Assembly (NCBI GenBank): GCA_026724425.1
Contig: JAIUCV010000005.1
Coordinates: 39,653,784 to 39,717,783 of the forward strand
Origin: Erythrophleum ivorense
Taxonomy: Eukaryota > Streptophyta > Magnoliopsida > Fabales > Fabaceae
DNA: 64,000 bases
Direction of reading: 5' to 3'
Part shown: piece by piece, positions 23,421-35,873 of the stretch
How positions within the stretch are numbered: the stretch's first letter is position 1
Layout of the letters: each line of letters starts with the position of its first letter
Notes under the pieces: model-generated
What the model saw: only the letters and a program-made list of their open reading frames with translations
What the model was told of the DNA's origin: nothing
The model's database searches: none
Translations under genes and position numbers: made by a program

Positions 23421-23699
23421 GACAATTAAGTACTTAGATGCTAAAACACCGATCCAAGAGGACTTTCTTGATGAGCAACTTTTTATGTTGACTATCACCA
23501 TACTTTGGTATGCGTATATTATGAATTATTTAGTGTGTGGAATTCTTCCAATTTATATAACTTTCATCATAAAAGGAAATCTCTATTTAATGTTAAACAC
23601 TATTTTTGAAAAAAACCATTACTTTATAAACATTAACTTGATAGCATCATTCATTGTTGTGTGCCATAAGATGAAGTTAAAAGCATTTAGAGCAATGTC

Positions 23700-24330
23700 A
23701 TTCACATAAGTGGGCTGGCCATTTCTGTGCATTTAAAATTATTGCTAAGATTATGCAATTTGGATTAAATTGGCCCACAATGTTCCTAGATGCCTAACAA
23801 TTCATATTAGCTTGTGATCAATGTCAAAGGATGAGAAACATCTCAAGAAAGTAAGACATGCCTTTGAATAATATTCTAGAAGTTAAACATCTTAATATAT
23901 GGGGTATTGATTTTATGGAGCTGTTTCCATCCTCTTTCAACAATAAGTATATTTTAGTTGTAGTTGATTATGTTTCAAAGTGGGTTAAAGCCATTGCCAT
24001 TTCTATTAATTAATCCAAGGTGTGATTTACTTTCCCAAGAAGAACACCTTCCTTACTTTGGAGTTTTATGTTCTTTAATAAGTGATGGGGCACTCACTTT
24101 TACAATCATTTCCTAGACATACTTTTGAAGAAATACAGGGTCTTTCATCAAATAGCTACTCGGTATCACCTTCAAACAAGTAGCCAAATAGAAATTTCCA
24201 ATTATGGGTTAAAGAGACTTCTTGAGAAGAGAGTAAGCTCATCAAGGAAGGATTAGGCTAAAGAATTAGATGATGCGCTATGGGTATAAAATGCACTCAT
24301 TGAAAAGAAATTAATAATAATATAAATTTT
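23700..24330 (+). pseudogene. Element E: integrase remnant
   Basis: Readable fragments in order: AGHFCAFKIIAKIMQFGLNWPTMF, then LACDQCQRMRNISRK (zinc-finger Cys pair), then LNIWGIDFMELFPSSFNNKYILVVVDYVSKWVKA (first catalytic Asp), then LISDGALTF (second Asp) and a RYHLQTSSQIE-like fragment near 24160. They line up with the integrase of F. Stops and frameshifts occur every few tens of codons. The segment 23421-23699 is the decayed linker, with a frame PILWYAYIMNYL resembling YPWYAYLVNYL of F. Confidence 0.82.
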
Positions 24331-24631
24331 TCTTGTGTTGTTACCTAAGGTCAAGAAAAAGGAAAGGTTGTTGGGTGAATTTTGCATGAACCAATTGTGT
24401 TAACTACTAAATTGATGTGATTATTCAAGAATGCTTATGGATTGACATAAAAAGAAAGATGTGCATTTAATTTTATATTTAGCTAATATTGTTCTTGAGT
24501 TAAATTTGGTCAATGTGTTTTATTGAGAGTTGCATTTGATATCCTATATATTCAATAACAAATTTTAAGCAAGATTTAAGTAAAATTAGCTTTGTAATGA
24601 TTTTAGTTTGTTCGAGAGCATGTAGAGAACC
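24331..24631 (+). other. Element E: 3' untranslated stretch
   Basis: AT-rich sequence between the integrase remnant and the purine tract. No gene or repeat recognised. No purine-tract/hairpin pair like those in F and B is visible here. Confidence 0.5.
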
Positions 24632-24646
24632 AAGTTTAAGGGAATT
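24632..24646 (+). other. Polypurine tract of element E (degenerate)
   Basis: AAGTTTAAGGGAATT immediately before the right LTR. It has the form of plant Ty3 purine tracts with G to A decay. Confidence 0.65.
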
Positions 24647-25906
24647 TATTAGGTGTAACTCACACTTTGCAATGGCATGGAAATATGGGAATTTCACTAG
24701 TTAATTTAGCTATATCTTATGCAATTTACATATGTAAATTAAAAGCTATTGTTAACTGTATATGAGCTTTTTGATTAGAAAGTGAGACAATTTGCTATGC
24801 TATCTAGACTTCTATGTAAATCACCATAAGCATGCAGAAAAATAGAGCATTTTGAACTGACCAAAGGTTTACATCGAGATCCATATGGCCATGTTCAAAG
24901 AGTTTGAAATGGATTGTGTAACTAAAGGCCAACATGAGTATACCATGTAATTGAGTGATTTCTACATAGGCTACCCATGTGTAACAAAACAGAGAGGGTT
25001 TTATGTTATTTTAGGCATAATTTTGGAAGAAAGAGAAAGCTTTTAGATCTAAAGGACAAGTACGAAGGGGGGATTGCTTTTGAGAAGATAGGAAGCATTC
25101 TGGCAAAGAGCTTTAGAGATTTGTTAAATGCAAGAGAGATCTAAAGTTTCTATCAAAGGATTGACAAATTTCCACCATTAGTTTCTTCTTTACAATTGTT
25201 CTATTGCTTTTCTAATTATGGATATGATTTTCTTTGTTTTTGAATTTTTGATTTTGATCATGAGTAGCTAGATTTCTAAATCTAGAATTTAGATGAATTC
25301 ATTCATTGATTAAGATGAATTGAGAATTCTCTTGTATTGATTATGTTAAGAATAATCTATTGTTGTATTACTTTTTGTTTATGAATGGTTGGCCACCATT
25401 TATCTATTATATTGTAAGAGGATCAAAAGATCAATCATGATACATATCACTAAAGCTTTAGATTTAGGAGATGATTATATAGAAATATAGATTGTTCTTA
25501 AGCAATTTGTGAGTTATTTACTTCTATTAATTCTTCACATGTAATGGTTTACTTTAAGTAATTTGAGTACTGTAATTATCTTGGAGGGAAATTCATATAC
25601 ATTAGTAGAAGTGCCTTTAATCCAAATGAATTCAATTACAAGAGTTCATCTTAGATGATGCTTGAAAAGAAAATAGAAGATTTTATATTCTATAGGCTTT
25701 TATAATTCATAGTTTTGTATTTTATTTTTTTGAATTTCTGTGTGCTTTTAATTTTCGTTGATTAATTTCAATTTTAATAGATTTTCTAAATAATAGGAAG
25801 TACTTTTTTTTATAATTGATATTTGAATCTCCTTCCTTATGGGACAACTTAGGACTTATTTCTATATTACTTGTTTGGACCATACGCTTATAGGTTTTTC
25901 ACAACG
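24647..25906 (+). repeat. 3' LTR of element E
   Basis: About 1260 bp, aligned over its length with 2700-3947. The first base pair TG is now TA. The end is placed at CACAACG (25900-25906), aligned with CATAACA in the left copy. Many substitutions and small indels separate the copies, so this element is far older than F, which lies inside it. Confidence 0.8.
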
Positions 25907-26764
25907 TCTCCCATTTCCAAGTTCAATTAGAAAACCTTAACTTAATTAGAGGCCAATCAATCAAGGAGCATGAATAATAGATTTGAACAAGCATATAAAT
26001 AACATTAATGATAAATTAAGGAAAACAGACAAGCTTTAATCCATACTAAGGTTCATAATATCCCTAGCCAAAATCATTTAGCTACTTGTCACAAAAGATT
26101 TCAACATTAAAAACATAGAATGTATCAAATTCATCATGGAAACAAAAAGGAAAAAAAGATGAATTAAGGAATCTAAGATGAATTGTTGTCTTTTTCACCA
26201 CCTAAGCTTCTCCTCGCTTTTTGATGCTTTGGAATGTCTCCTTTTCTTTTGAAATTCACTAAAAAAAAAGTCCCCTCCTTTGCCTCTTGTTTTCCCTTTT
26301 ATATCCTATTCAAAAGTAAGTTAAAACTTATCCACATGCATAATGTTGTGTCATGGCATTGCAAAAAATTTGAGACTGTAGCTCAGATTATTGCAATTTT
26401 AACATTGTCTTTTAGGATGTTAGGGTTGTGGCTTAGATTTTTGTAACTACAACCTAGATTTCATGTTTTTTAGATTATGCACTATTTATGGCTAAGATCT
26501 TAATTTCCATGGCTTAGTGCTTGTTAACCTTAAAACTTGATTCCTAATGTTATTTGGACCTTGCAAAAAGACCAAAACTCCCTTGATCAATGCTCTATAT
26601 CAAATGGGCTATAATCTATCATCAAAACTATTAAAAATTTAAATTAAACTAAGTCAAATAGAAGACTAACACAAAATTAACAACTTTTAGCCTTTAAAAT
26701 CAAAATTCTGCTAAAATAAACCTAAGAAAATATGCAAAATACTTTGTAAAATTGACAGTTAACA
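25907..26764 (-). repeat. Left (3') LTR of element B, second part
   Basis: Aligns with the right LTR of B from about 37660 to 38500; for example GCCAATCAATC...AGCATGAA at 25951 and 37710, and a CACAACTTAGATTTTTGTA-like gene-less block near 26430. Ends AGTTAACA as the right copy does. Confidence 0.75.
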
Positions 26765-26777
26765 CACCCCTAGACTT
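26765..26777 (-). other. Polypurine tract of element B
   Basis: The minus strand reads AAGTCTAGGGGTG next to the LTR end TGTTAAC. It confirms that B reads on the minus strand. Confidence 0.65.
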
Positions 26778-28090
26778 TATATTTTACTCATCCTCAAGTA
26801 AAATAGATCCATCATTGAAAAAGAAATAGCTAAACTGTTAGGCAAAATGTTTATTGGAACCTTCACGCATCACCTCACATTGTACAATTGACCAAAAGTT
26901 CAAATAATTTATCCAAGTAAGAAAGTTTAAGAAATTAATATGAGTTCTTTCCAAAAATTTTGAAATGTGAGTATGTTGCTTGATAGTCATTATCATGCAT
27001 AGGTCAACGTAAAATGTAAGCACTTCAAAATGTATAACACAAGCTCAAATGTGGGGACTTCATATGTTTGCTAGTCCTTTCTACCTACCTTAATATAGAC
27101 ATCATATGACTCTAAGATCTAAAGGTCTTTTAAAGCTTGTAAATTGGCCTAGGTTATTGCTTAAAAAAAATTGGGTATGGGAGAGTGCAAAAGTATCAAG
27201 AAAATTCATATGCTTTATGTATGAGTAGAATAATTAATCTCCTTTAACGTATTTTGTCATTTTTTTTCTTCTTCTTTGATGTTAACCTTCTTATCAACCT
27301 TAAATTGCATTTCAAGCACAAAAAGGGAATCATTGGAACTTTACACAATCACTTATTGTTTTACTCTATAACACCCAACTAGCACATTTTTTTTCTTAAC
27401 CACTGCTAATTCCTTTCAAATATAAAAACAATAAACATAGAAATTTCCTAAGGAGAGTTTAAACATGTTTTTTTTTTTTGGTGTAAAGTGGATCACAGTC
27501 AATATAAGTAAACCAACAAAGTTATATGTTTTTTTTTTCCTTTTGAGAGTCTCACACATAAGCACAAGTTAGGCATAAAAGGCATAAATGTAACAACAAA
27601 AGCACTTGAATTATTTCATTAAGTTATCCAACTCTTAGAATTTCACCTTAATAGAATTTCAACTGGGTTCTAGAGCCCTAGGATTAAGATAGCTTATCTA
27701 AATTAATTTGTATATAATTTATTCCTTAAGCCATAGGCAATCAAACTATATATGCCTAATCAATGGGTAAAAATTTCAGACATATACCAGAAAAAATATA
27801 ACATTAACTTAGTAAACTAAGAACAGCTATAAGTATCAGTAGCTTCCTAACTGAGTATACCTTGATCGCATAGTTATCATCATATGAGTCAGATTGAACT
27901 AAATAAACAATTGGGTAGCAAGTACAAAAGAATGTTCAAACAAAATAGACATAATAAAAGCTCAAACCTAAAGTTCAAGTCATAATGTTATAGTAACTAC
28001 TCAATTATTATGTTAATTATTTAAAGACGAAGGCTACTCAAACGATGACTAAAACTACTCAAAACTCAAAAAAATTTTTTTTAATAGTTA
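26778..28090 (-). other. Element B: non-coding tail
   Basis: AT-rich, with poly-T runs near 27252, 27388 and 27470 and no frame above 61 codons. By position it corresponds to the 7629-8943 tail of element F. Confidence 0.55.
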
Positions 28091-28130
28091 TCCACCCCTA
28101 ACTTAAAAGTAAACATTGTCCTCAATGTTT
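28091..28130 (-). other. Element B: second purine tract and hairpin
   Basis: The minus strand carries AAGTTAGGGGTGGA (28091-28104 region). Next to it, AAACATTGTCCTCAATGTTT (28111-28130) forms an 8-base-pair stem with loop TCCT. The layout matches 8944-8979 in element F, where the stem is six pairs and the pair outside CATTG/CAATG is G-C instead of A-T. Confidence 0.6.
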
Positions 28131-28139
28131 GATAGTGTA

Positions 28140-28769
28140 AGGGAAAAAAAAAGAGTAATCTACCTCCTTAAATGCACAATGGTTTAGGTCCTTTGAATCT
28201 ATGGCTCTAGATTCTTTGCTTTGAATTTTGAAGCCATTGACTATGATGTTATGGCATTGCACTTGCTAGTTCAGCATTCTTCAATCCCAAATTAGACTAC
28301 CTTAGCCTCCATTGATTGATATTGAAACTCCAATTTTGTATTCATTTTTCTTTTAATGTTTCCTTCCTACCCTTAACTTTTCTTGTAATAAACACTTGCT
28401 TTAAATACTTTGACTTGAATCTTCTCTAGGGTTGGAACTTCCAACTTCCTTTCTTTGATAGATAAAACACTTTTGGATGTCATATCATATAGGGCACACA
28501 TGATTACTTAGCTAATAGACCACAAAACTTACTATAATTTCTTGCTTACCACTTTTAAGCTAAACTTATAAAAATTAAAAACACCTAATAGACTTTTTAT
28601 TTTCATTCCTTTCCCTAATCTCAATTATTGCCTAGTAAAAGATCTAATGGAAGAGTCATTCCACTACCTACCTCTACTTGATTATTTATCATGCTTACCA
28701 AACAACATTCTTCATGTTCATTAGGAGTTTTTATGTTCTAAGATACCTTAAAAATTACTTTTTGCCCTT
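28140..28769 (-). pseudogene. Element B: region between protease and the hairpin, pol core missing
   Basis: Only about 640 bases separate the protease remnant from the hairpin, against more than 3.4 kb in F. Near 28170-28260 the minus strand can be read IVNGFKIQSKESRAI, which faintly resembles the integrase end of F (KVNGHRLKHFHEG). I found no RT, RNase H or integrase core motif. Either the core was deleted or B was a non-autonomous derivative. The similarity is weak. Confidence 0.35.
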
Positions 28770-29070
28770 TAGCCCTCATGATAAATTCTTCTTTTTGAAC
28801 ATCTATCAAAGTTCTACATATTGCTATAAATTGTCTTTCTAGAATGATGGGAATATCCTTATCTTTTTAATAATCGATCATAATAAAGCCTGTAGGTAGA
28901 ATCAATTTATCAACTTTCACTAAAAGATCCCTAATGACACCATTAGGGTAAAAGTTTTATTTACAAGTTGCAACATGACAATAATGGGTCTACTTTCTCT
29001 TAATCTTAACTTCTTAAACACAAATAATAGCGTTAGATTAACATTAGCCCCCAAATCACCTTATGTATTG
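28770..29070 (-). pseudogene. Element B: aspartic protease remnant
   Basis: The minus-strand translation yields GDLGANVNLTLLFVFKKLRLRESRP, containing the DLGA active site, then after a frameshift LLVKVDKLI and fragments resembling IPIIL.R.FIA.CRTLIDVQK. The order matches the proteases of E and F. Several stops and frameshifts make it inactive. Confidence 0.72.
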
Positions 29071-30059
29071 CAAACAAAATTCTCACCTATGTTACATGGG
29101 ATGGTGAAGCCTTGTAATTTTGGAGGCAATTTGGTCTTTGCAATAACATTATAGTCTTTTATGAAAGCAATAGTCTTAAATTCAGTAAGCCTTCTCTTCT
29201 TTGACAATACTTTCTTCATGAATTTAGTATTTGTTCAAGTGCTTCAACACAAGGAATGTTGACATGTAATTGCCTAAACATGTCCAATGTTTTTTGAAAT
29301 TATGCTTTTATATTTAACTTTCTAAACCTTTGAGGAAAAGGTAATAGTGGCTTAATTTGAGTTTTATTTTGAAATTTCTCTTCTTTTTATAGCCTTCTTC
29401 TCAACCATGGATTCACCTTCCATTTTTTCCTCTTTTTGTGCTATATTTTGATCAATTTTTGGCAGTTCTCTTTCATTTCTTAATGTTATTGCATTGCATT
29501 CCTTTTTACCATCTTTCCTTAGATTAGGAACTATATTACTAGGAAGATGTCCCTTATTTCTTAGTATTTATAGCTTAGGCCAATTGGCCTAGCTGAATCC
29601 CTAAACTTCTTATTATGTTATTACTCTTGGTCATGCATTGTATAAATATTTTTTTCCATATTAGGCTTCTTCTCTTGTGCTTGTGGCTTTGCTTACTATT
29701 GAAACTTAAGAAGACTCAATGGCTAAGACCTAAATGAAGAGAGAGATGGAGTGTGATTCTAATTTTAATTTTGACTCCATGAGAAATTTATATGATTTTG
29801 CTATTTTGAATTATATAAGTTGGAGTATGAGTTGTTTCAACTTATGTTATAATTGTCCATATAATGTATCATTTCAACAAGCAAAGGACATTGCTCTTGA
29901 GGTGACTATCTCCCTCCATGGTGCTTACATGTGATAAAAGGAGTTTGGATATAATTGACATTAATAGCTAAACTCAAATGCATTTCAAAATTGTCAAACC
30001 TCCTTTTTAATGAGGCTACTTTAGTAAAGAGTGTAGTTAAAGTATCCAACTCATGCACC
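29071..30059 (-). pseudogene. Element B: gag C-terminus and linker, heavily decayed
   Basis: Lies between the protease and gag core remnants. No long frame and no certain zinc knuckle. The 66-codon plus-strand frame at 29734-29934 is a shadow. Assigned by position. Confidence 0.45.
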
Positions 30060-30696
30060 CTTGCAACTTTCTTTTGTGAAGCTCTCTTAGATGGCTACTA
30101 AATAGTATTAGATGCCATACTTTTCTAGCAAATTCTAGGTATCGTCTACATTCAGATTACACGTTATACTATCATTGATTATAAAATCAAGAATGGTCTT
30201 TTGTTTGACCTAGTAGTCCATTATAAAAGGTTAGTACTTATATCCAAGTCAGGAGCCCATAATTTAGACACTTCCATAATGGCTTCTTAAATCTCTTCCA
30301 AACTTCATATAAATGTTTAGGATCATATTGAATAAATAAAGTGATGTTCTCACATAGTTGTCTTGTTTGGTTGGAAGGAAGTCATAGGTCAAAAAAGTTT
30401 AAGCCAAGTTTTCTCATATAGTAATGGATTTGGCAGGTAAGGAATTGAGCTAGCTCTATGCCTTGTCACAGAGGAAGAATGGTAACAGCCTTAATCTAAT
30501 ATCATTATCATTGACTCTATTTTGCTCAAAGGAATTGCTTACCTCAAGAAAACTTAAGATATGAGCATTTGGATCTTTCGAGAGTGAACCTCTAAACTAT
30601 CCTACCATTTAAGGACAAGGGCTTTAATCTCAAAGTTGTTAGCTTGAATTACCAACCTTCTTATGCTAGAATATAGACAATGCAAGGTCAGGGCTG
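30060..30696 (-). pseudogene. Element B: gag core remnant
   Basis: On the minus strand the fragments LYEVWKRFKKP (about 30262-30310) and FLPTKQDN (about 30350-30385) match the LYEYWERFKRLL and FLEKFFPASRT regions of F gag, in the right order. An SLPAKSITIWENL fragment near 30420-30460 corresponds to the YYLPPSAITSWDQLK region. The frame is broken by many stops. The target site of LTR C follows directly. Confidence 0.7.
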
Positions 30697-32284
30697 TAAA
30701 GTGTCACATCATAATTTATTAGGCTTCATATTCCCATATTCAAGGTGACTTTCATGTGCAAACAAAGAAAACCAAGAAAAAGAGAATAAAATAATGTAAT
30801 TTCCTTACACTACATCGGGGTTTAAAATTCAAATTTTGATCCTTAGACCCCATGAACTCACCGATACCATTTCTTACTCCTACTCTATCTATACAAATAA
30901 AAAATGGCTCAAAACATCCTACAAACCATGGATTTGGAGCCAAAAACAAAAATTTTCACATTTTAACCACAGGTTAGAATTTCAATTTATTGATATTAAT
31001 TTTGAAAAATTATAACTAATTCTGGAAAAATTAAAATCAAGCAACCCATAGCTTTCTGAAAAGCTCTTGATTTTAACTTTATACAAAAATAATTTCAATC
31101 CATAAGAGCATCATTTGAATCATGTTTGATAATAGAAAAGTGGCATATGTTAGAGTACCTAACATTTCTGATGCAGTTTACTGATATAGATTTGAAAAAT
31201 TCATAACTAATTATACAAACATTCAATTTAGGCAAATTATACAAATTTGGAAAGATATATATGTTAAATAGAGAAAAAAAAATTCCAAACCATTCAGAAG
31301 CCTTTAGGCTTTAAAAACTAATAGAATAATAGCTAACGTTTGCTAACATCCCTGATACTAATCTAAAACTTAAAAAAATTAATTCTCTCTCTACAGACCT
31401 CCAATTGAGGTGCTTCTAGTTGTTATAGGTCACTATCGTTTCTACTTGTAAAACTTCATAGCCATTGGACATCATTTGACCTATAAATGATAGAGGCAAA
31501 GTATTATACCATCTGAACAGTGCCACTATTAAGTTTTGCAATTTTAATCAATTTTGGAAATTCACCAAAAATTTTGTAGAGCTCCTAATGACATGCATTT
31601 TAGCTTCTAAAAAAGCTTTAGACAATACCTATAAGCATGCCAAATTTCAGACGAAGAAGAGCTTATTTGGATAATTTTTACTATAACTTACAATTATGGT
31701 CACTTTAATGCCATCTAAAGGTTCACATTGGTACAAATGGTCTTCTATTGCTTTCCCATAGTTTGGGCAAGTTTGAAAGTACAAATACATCATATATGAA
31801 CTATCTAAGTGGTCCAAATCATCATGCATCTTATTTTGGCTATTCCACATGTAAGGATATATAAGCAAATATGAGCTCTTAAATACCCAAATCACATTCT
31901 ACCATTACTTTGTCATCAAATTTGGTTCATACATCATCCGTGCATGCTTTTACTTTTGCTAAAATGTTTATAACTCAAAAATAATATGTATATAAACACT
32001 TTGACACTCTTATACATCAAATGTCATACATCATCATACAAAGTGTCAAAAGGACCATTTAAGCTTCATGAGTTCCATTCATTGGCTCTTGAGTTCCACC
32101 AAGGCCACATAAAATAGGAAATGGTAGGGGGTGAGATTTATAGGATCTCAATAACTCATATACCTATTCAAGTACACATTCAAAGCATATAATATGTCAA
32201 AGGATACAAGTATGCAAACTAACATAACCATGAAGCATTCAAATCCCCATTTCCATGCCACAAAGTCACATCAAAACGAGAATG

Positions 32285-32480
32285 AGCTATAGGGACTTTC
32301 GGTTTAGCCTCACCCCATTTCTAGGACTTTTAGATTTGCATCACTTTTGGCCTAGGGACTTTTAACTTAGACTCACCCATCCATGAGACTTTTGGCTTTG
32401 TCTCACCCACGGTTAATGACTTTTAGCGTCCCCTCATCCATATTATGGGACTTTTGGCATCACCTCACCCTTATGAGTAT
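32285..32480. repeat. Degenerate tandem repeat in LTR C
   Basis: Five or six loose copies of a unit of about 30-45 bases built around GGGACTTTTGGCTT and CTCACCC. LTR G (15590-15740) and LTR A (110-280, inverted) have a similar array with different wording, so the array is a feature of the family. Confidence 0.7.
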
Positions 32481-33358
32481 TTTTCACTACCAAATATTAT
32501 TCAATGAAGCATATTGGTATCTATGTAATAACACAATATCAAGTGGCATGTTTCAAGATACAAATGCACACACAAGCATAAAATGACATATATACAACCA
32601 AGAATGCAAACAAGAATAGAGTGGAGAGCTATCTCGATGTTTATTCAAACTTTAGTTTGGATTATTCCTCTCCTTCTTGGCCTCACAAGCACAATGAGAT
32701 GGGATTTGATTTCCTTGACCTAGACACCATGAACAACATTCAATTATACTATTGGAACAACCCAAAACATTAAACTCACTCTTAAGAAAACACAATTTGT
32801 TTAATGATCACAAAATGGTTCCATTAATGGCCTAATGAAAAAATTACCATAATTTAAGGTCTTGGCTTCATTTTCTTCCTATATCTAGGCTTCTTGACTT
32901 CATTTAAGGTCCTTGAAGTCATCACACACTCACTTTCAAATGCTTAGATACATGTTGCTTCATAAGGCTATATTATGGAGGCCATTGCCTCATCTCCCAA
33001 TCTATGACTCCTAAATTTTTTTCAAGAGTTTCTTCCACCTTACACCATCATATGAAGTCTTATAGCAAGCCAAGGGTAACTTAAAATAGTCCCTAGCCTA
33101 TTCTTCCAAGCTTGGCTGAGACACCCACAGAAGGAAGAGCCCATGGAGATTTTTATTTTTCCTTTATGGTAGGGACACTTGGAAGGTTTCCTAGAGGTCT
33201 TAGGAGCTCAAATAAACAATTATACATGTAAAGAAATTCAAGAATCAAATCAGTTTTTACATTATGTTCAAAAGTTTCACACTTTTCTAACTTGAATTTC
33301 ACTTGATTTTCTTGCAATTTCTTTGGATTTCCTAATTGCCCATAGTCTAAAACCTATG

Positions 33359-35873
33359 ATTCTTGAGTGGATCGTCGCATAACCCTCAAAATAATACTAG
33401 GATGATAAAATATGTAGCGAATGGCACAACCTAGGTCATCTCCCTTGGAATTGGCGTTCAATGTTTAATTGAGTTTTTCAAATATTAAAAGACTCTAAAA
33501 ATTCCTAAACTAAGGGGGTTTTGATTTAATTAAACTAAGAAAAAACTAAATTGAATTAAAATTCCTAATTACTATCTAATTGGATGAATTATGAATGAAA
33601 GATGGTCTTGTGACTAGCTTCGGATTCGTCCCTTGGTATCCACTATCCTTATCCTATTCTTATTGTAATTGATTCTAGTCTAAGAGTTCCTAATCGTGTT
33701 CATAACAATTAATCTTGAGTAACCACACAAGATTCAAGAAATCAACGATCTAATGTTGAATTGAAACCTCACATCCAAATTAAACTGTTAATTCTTGTTT
33801 CTAAGATCAATGAACATCCAATTTGATTGATTAACTAATTGATTAACCTTTGAATCATCCTAAATATTTAATTAACCAACTAAACATTAAGGAATCTTCA
33901 AATTAAACAATTAAGCTCACTCATGTATTTTATCGCACACCTTCGAAGCATACATGGGAATTCAGATAATATTGATGTCTAATGCAATCAATTAATCAAC
34001 AAAAATTACTTTCTAATTAGTGTCTAACCAGCCACTAATTATAATTACACAAATTCCTTATCAAATACATCTTAACCAAGAAAATAAATGAAAGAGAAAA
34101 AGTGTAGGAAAAATAAGGAAATTCTTAGCCCAAAAATTCTATATTTTCTCCATGGATTCAAGCTTCTCCAAGGATTCCTCCTTGCTAGCCTCAAGGTGGA
34201 TTAGAGTTTCATGGAATGTAGATGGAAGATGGAATGAATGGGTGAAGGCGTGGTGGATGTGCTGGACGAAGGAGTGAATGGAATGGGAGAATGGTTTGAT
34301 GGATGGATGATGAATGGTTGCTTTTTTCTGAATGAATGGATGGTCGAATAAATAGGCAAGGAGTTGCTAAATTATAGAGACGTGAGTTGGGGGAATTGTG
34401 AATGGACTAGGATATCCTATCAGCCTTATAGAGATGTGTATAAAGTGTAGAGGCGTGCAGAATGAAGCCTCCTTTGAATGATTAAAATTCACGTGCTTCT
34501 TAATTCCTCTTCACGTGTGTTAACAAGTAATAACCCAGCGTTCTCTCCTTGTCTTACAACGTGGCTTTTATCTCTGCTCAACTGCTCTTCTTTTACGTAT
34601 TCCACGCTTCCCAGCACTTCTCCCAGCTCATGCTTCATTAATCCACGTGGTTTTTTTCTTCCTATAGCTGCCAGTTCTCTTCAGCTTATTCTCCCAAGCA
34701 CAGCGTTTCCTCTCTTCCCATAGGTTCTGCATGTTCTCCACGTTCTGCACTACATGCTTTTTAATGCGTTGTTCTCTCCATATTCTGGTCTAGAGCTTGC
34801 TCTGTTCTTCTTCACGTTGCTATGTTCTTCATGCTCTATTTTCTACGTAAAAATTGTAGCAAACACATTCTGCACCACGTTGAAACTGCAGCTCCTTCCA
34901 TTTGCTCGAATTTTTTCTGTGCTTGCAGCTCCTTTAGTTGCTCGAGTTTTCTGCTGGATGTTGCTGCATTTATTTGTGCTCTGTTCTGTTGTTCAGACCG
35001 AAGAGAAAAGCTTTTCAAATGGCATTCATTCTTTCCAGTTTTCTCTGCCCAGTTTAGCATCATTCCAGCTTTGCTCCAGCTCTACTTCTGGCTCATGTAA
35101 GCTTCTCTCAACTTGTTCAGCTTCTTTCATGCATTCTACTTCTTCACTTAACCTTCATCCCAGCTTTATACCCGCGGCTTTTCTACTCGAGTCTCCTCCT
35201 CAACTAGAAGCAAACACGTCGGCCTTCTTTTCTTATTTTCCATGCAAGCTTTTCACGTTCTGAAGCTTCCTCGTGCAGCTCGTTCAGCTGCTTCTTCTTT
35301 GCCTCTGCATGTGTGTGTTTGGCAGCCCTTCTCTCCTTTTCTTCTCACCTTTTCCACGTTAAAACTGTAGCTCCTTCTCTCTACAACAACTCGTGCTTCC
35401 TCATGTGTGTTTTTGTGGCTGATTCCACGTGAATGATGTGCTGGATGTGGAATGGAGCTGTGCAATGAAATGTACTGTGCGTGGTGGATGAGAGACATGC
35501 ATGTGGCAGCCTTCTTGAGTGTAAACCCGTGGCTTCATGGAAATGCAAATGAATGTGTTTCTTCCTTTAAACTCGAGCCTACTTCTTCCTTCCTCATTCC
35601 TCTTTCTTCTTTAATTCAAATTATCATTCAAGCTTTAATTGTCCATTGAAATTCTGCACAAGAGAGTGGGAAAGATCAAATAGGAATTTTCACAAAATTA
35701 TTTAAGATAAATTTATGCATTAAAATCCAATAATTTGTAACTTAATTCCTCAAATATAGAAAATGGCTACTAAAATCAAATTTCATCTAATTAGACCCTT
35801 AAAGCCATAATTGGATACTAAAATGTTTAAGTTAAAAGGATTAAAATGTATAAAAATCATACTTATCAATTCT
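33359..35873 (-). mobile_element. LTR D: solo LTR of the F family, inserted in LTR C
   Basis: The LTR proper is 33364-35868 (2505 bp), between ATTCT at 33359-33363 and ATTCT at 35869-35873. It starts TGAGTGGATCGTCGC and ends CTTATCA. Shared text with F's LTR includes CCTAGGTCATCTCCCTTGGA (33430 and 18187) and TGTTCAGACCGAAGAGA (34990 and 19805). It is diverged from F, so it belongs to an older wave or a sister subfamily. It is rich in ACGT cores between 34490 and 35430. Open frames such as 34754-35263 are Ser/Cys-rich and not convincing genes. Confidence 0.9.

Larger units (their letters stand above)
2700..25906 (+). mobile_element. Element E: decayed Ty3/gypsy element inserted in the left LTR of B
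   Basis: Plus-strand element of about 7.9 kb once the inserted element F is removed. It has a 5' LTR (2700-3947), a degenerate Asp-tRNA primer site (3954-3971), gag (4390-5198, continuing after F), protease (21280-21643), RT (22250-22900), RNase H (22980-23400), integrase (23700-24330), a purine tract (24632-24646) and a 3' LTR (24647-25906). Order and primer site fit the Athila/Tat side of plant gypsy elements. The target duplication is not clean (CTCT-like sequence on the left, TCTCC on the right), as expected for an old insertion. Every coding segment has many stops and frameshifts. Confidence 0.82.

Noticed and set aside
34754..35263. 169-residue hydrophobic frame on the plus strand
   Set aside because: It lies in solo LTR D, opposite to the element's direction, and is composed of Ser/Phe/Cys/Leu from pyrimidine-rich DNA.
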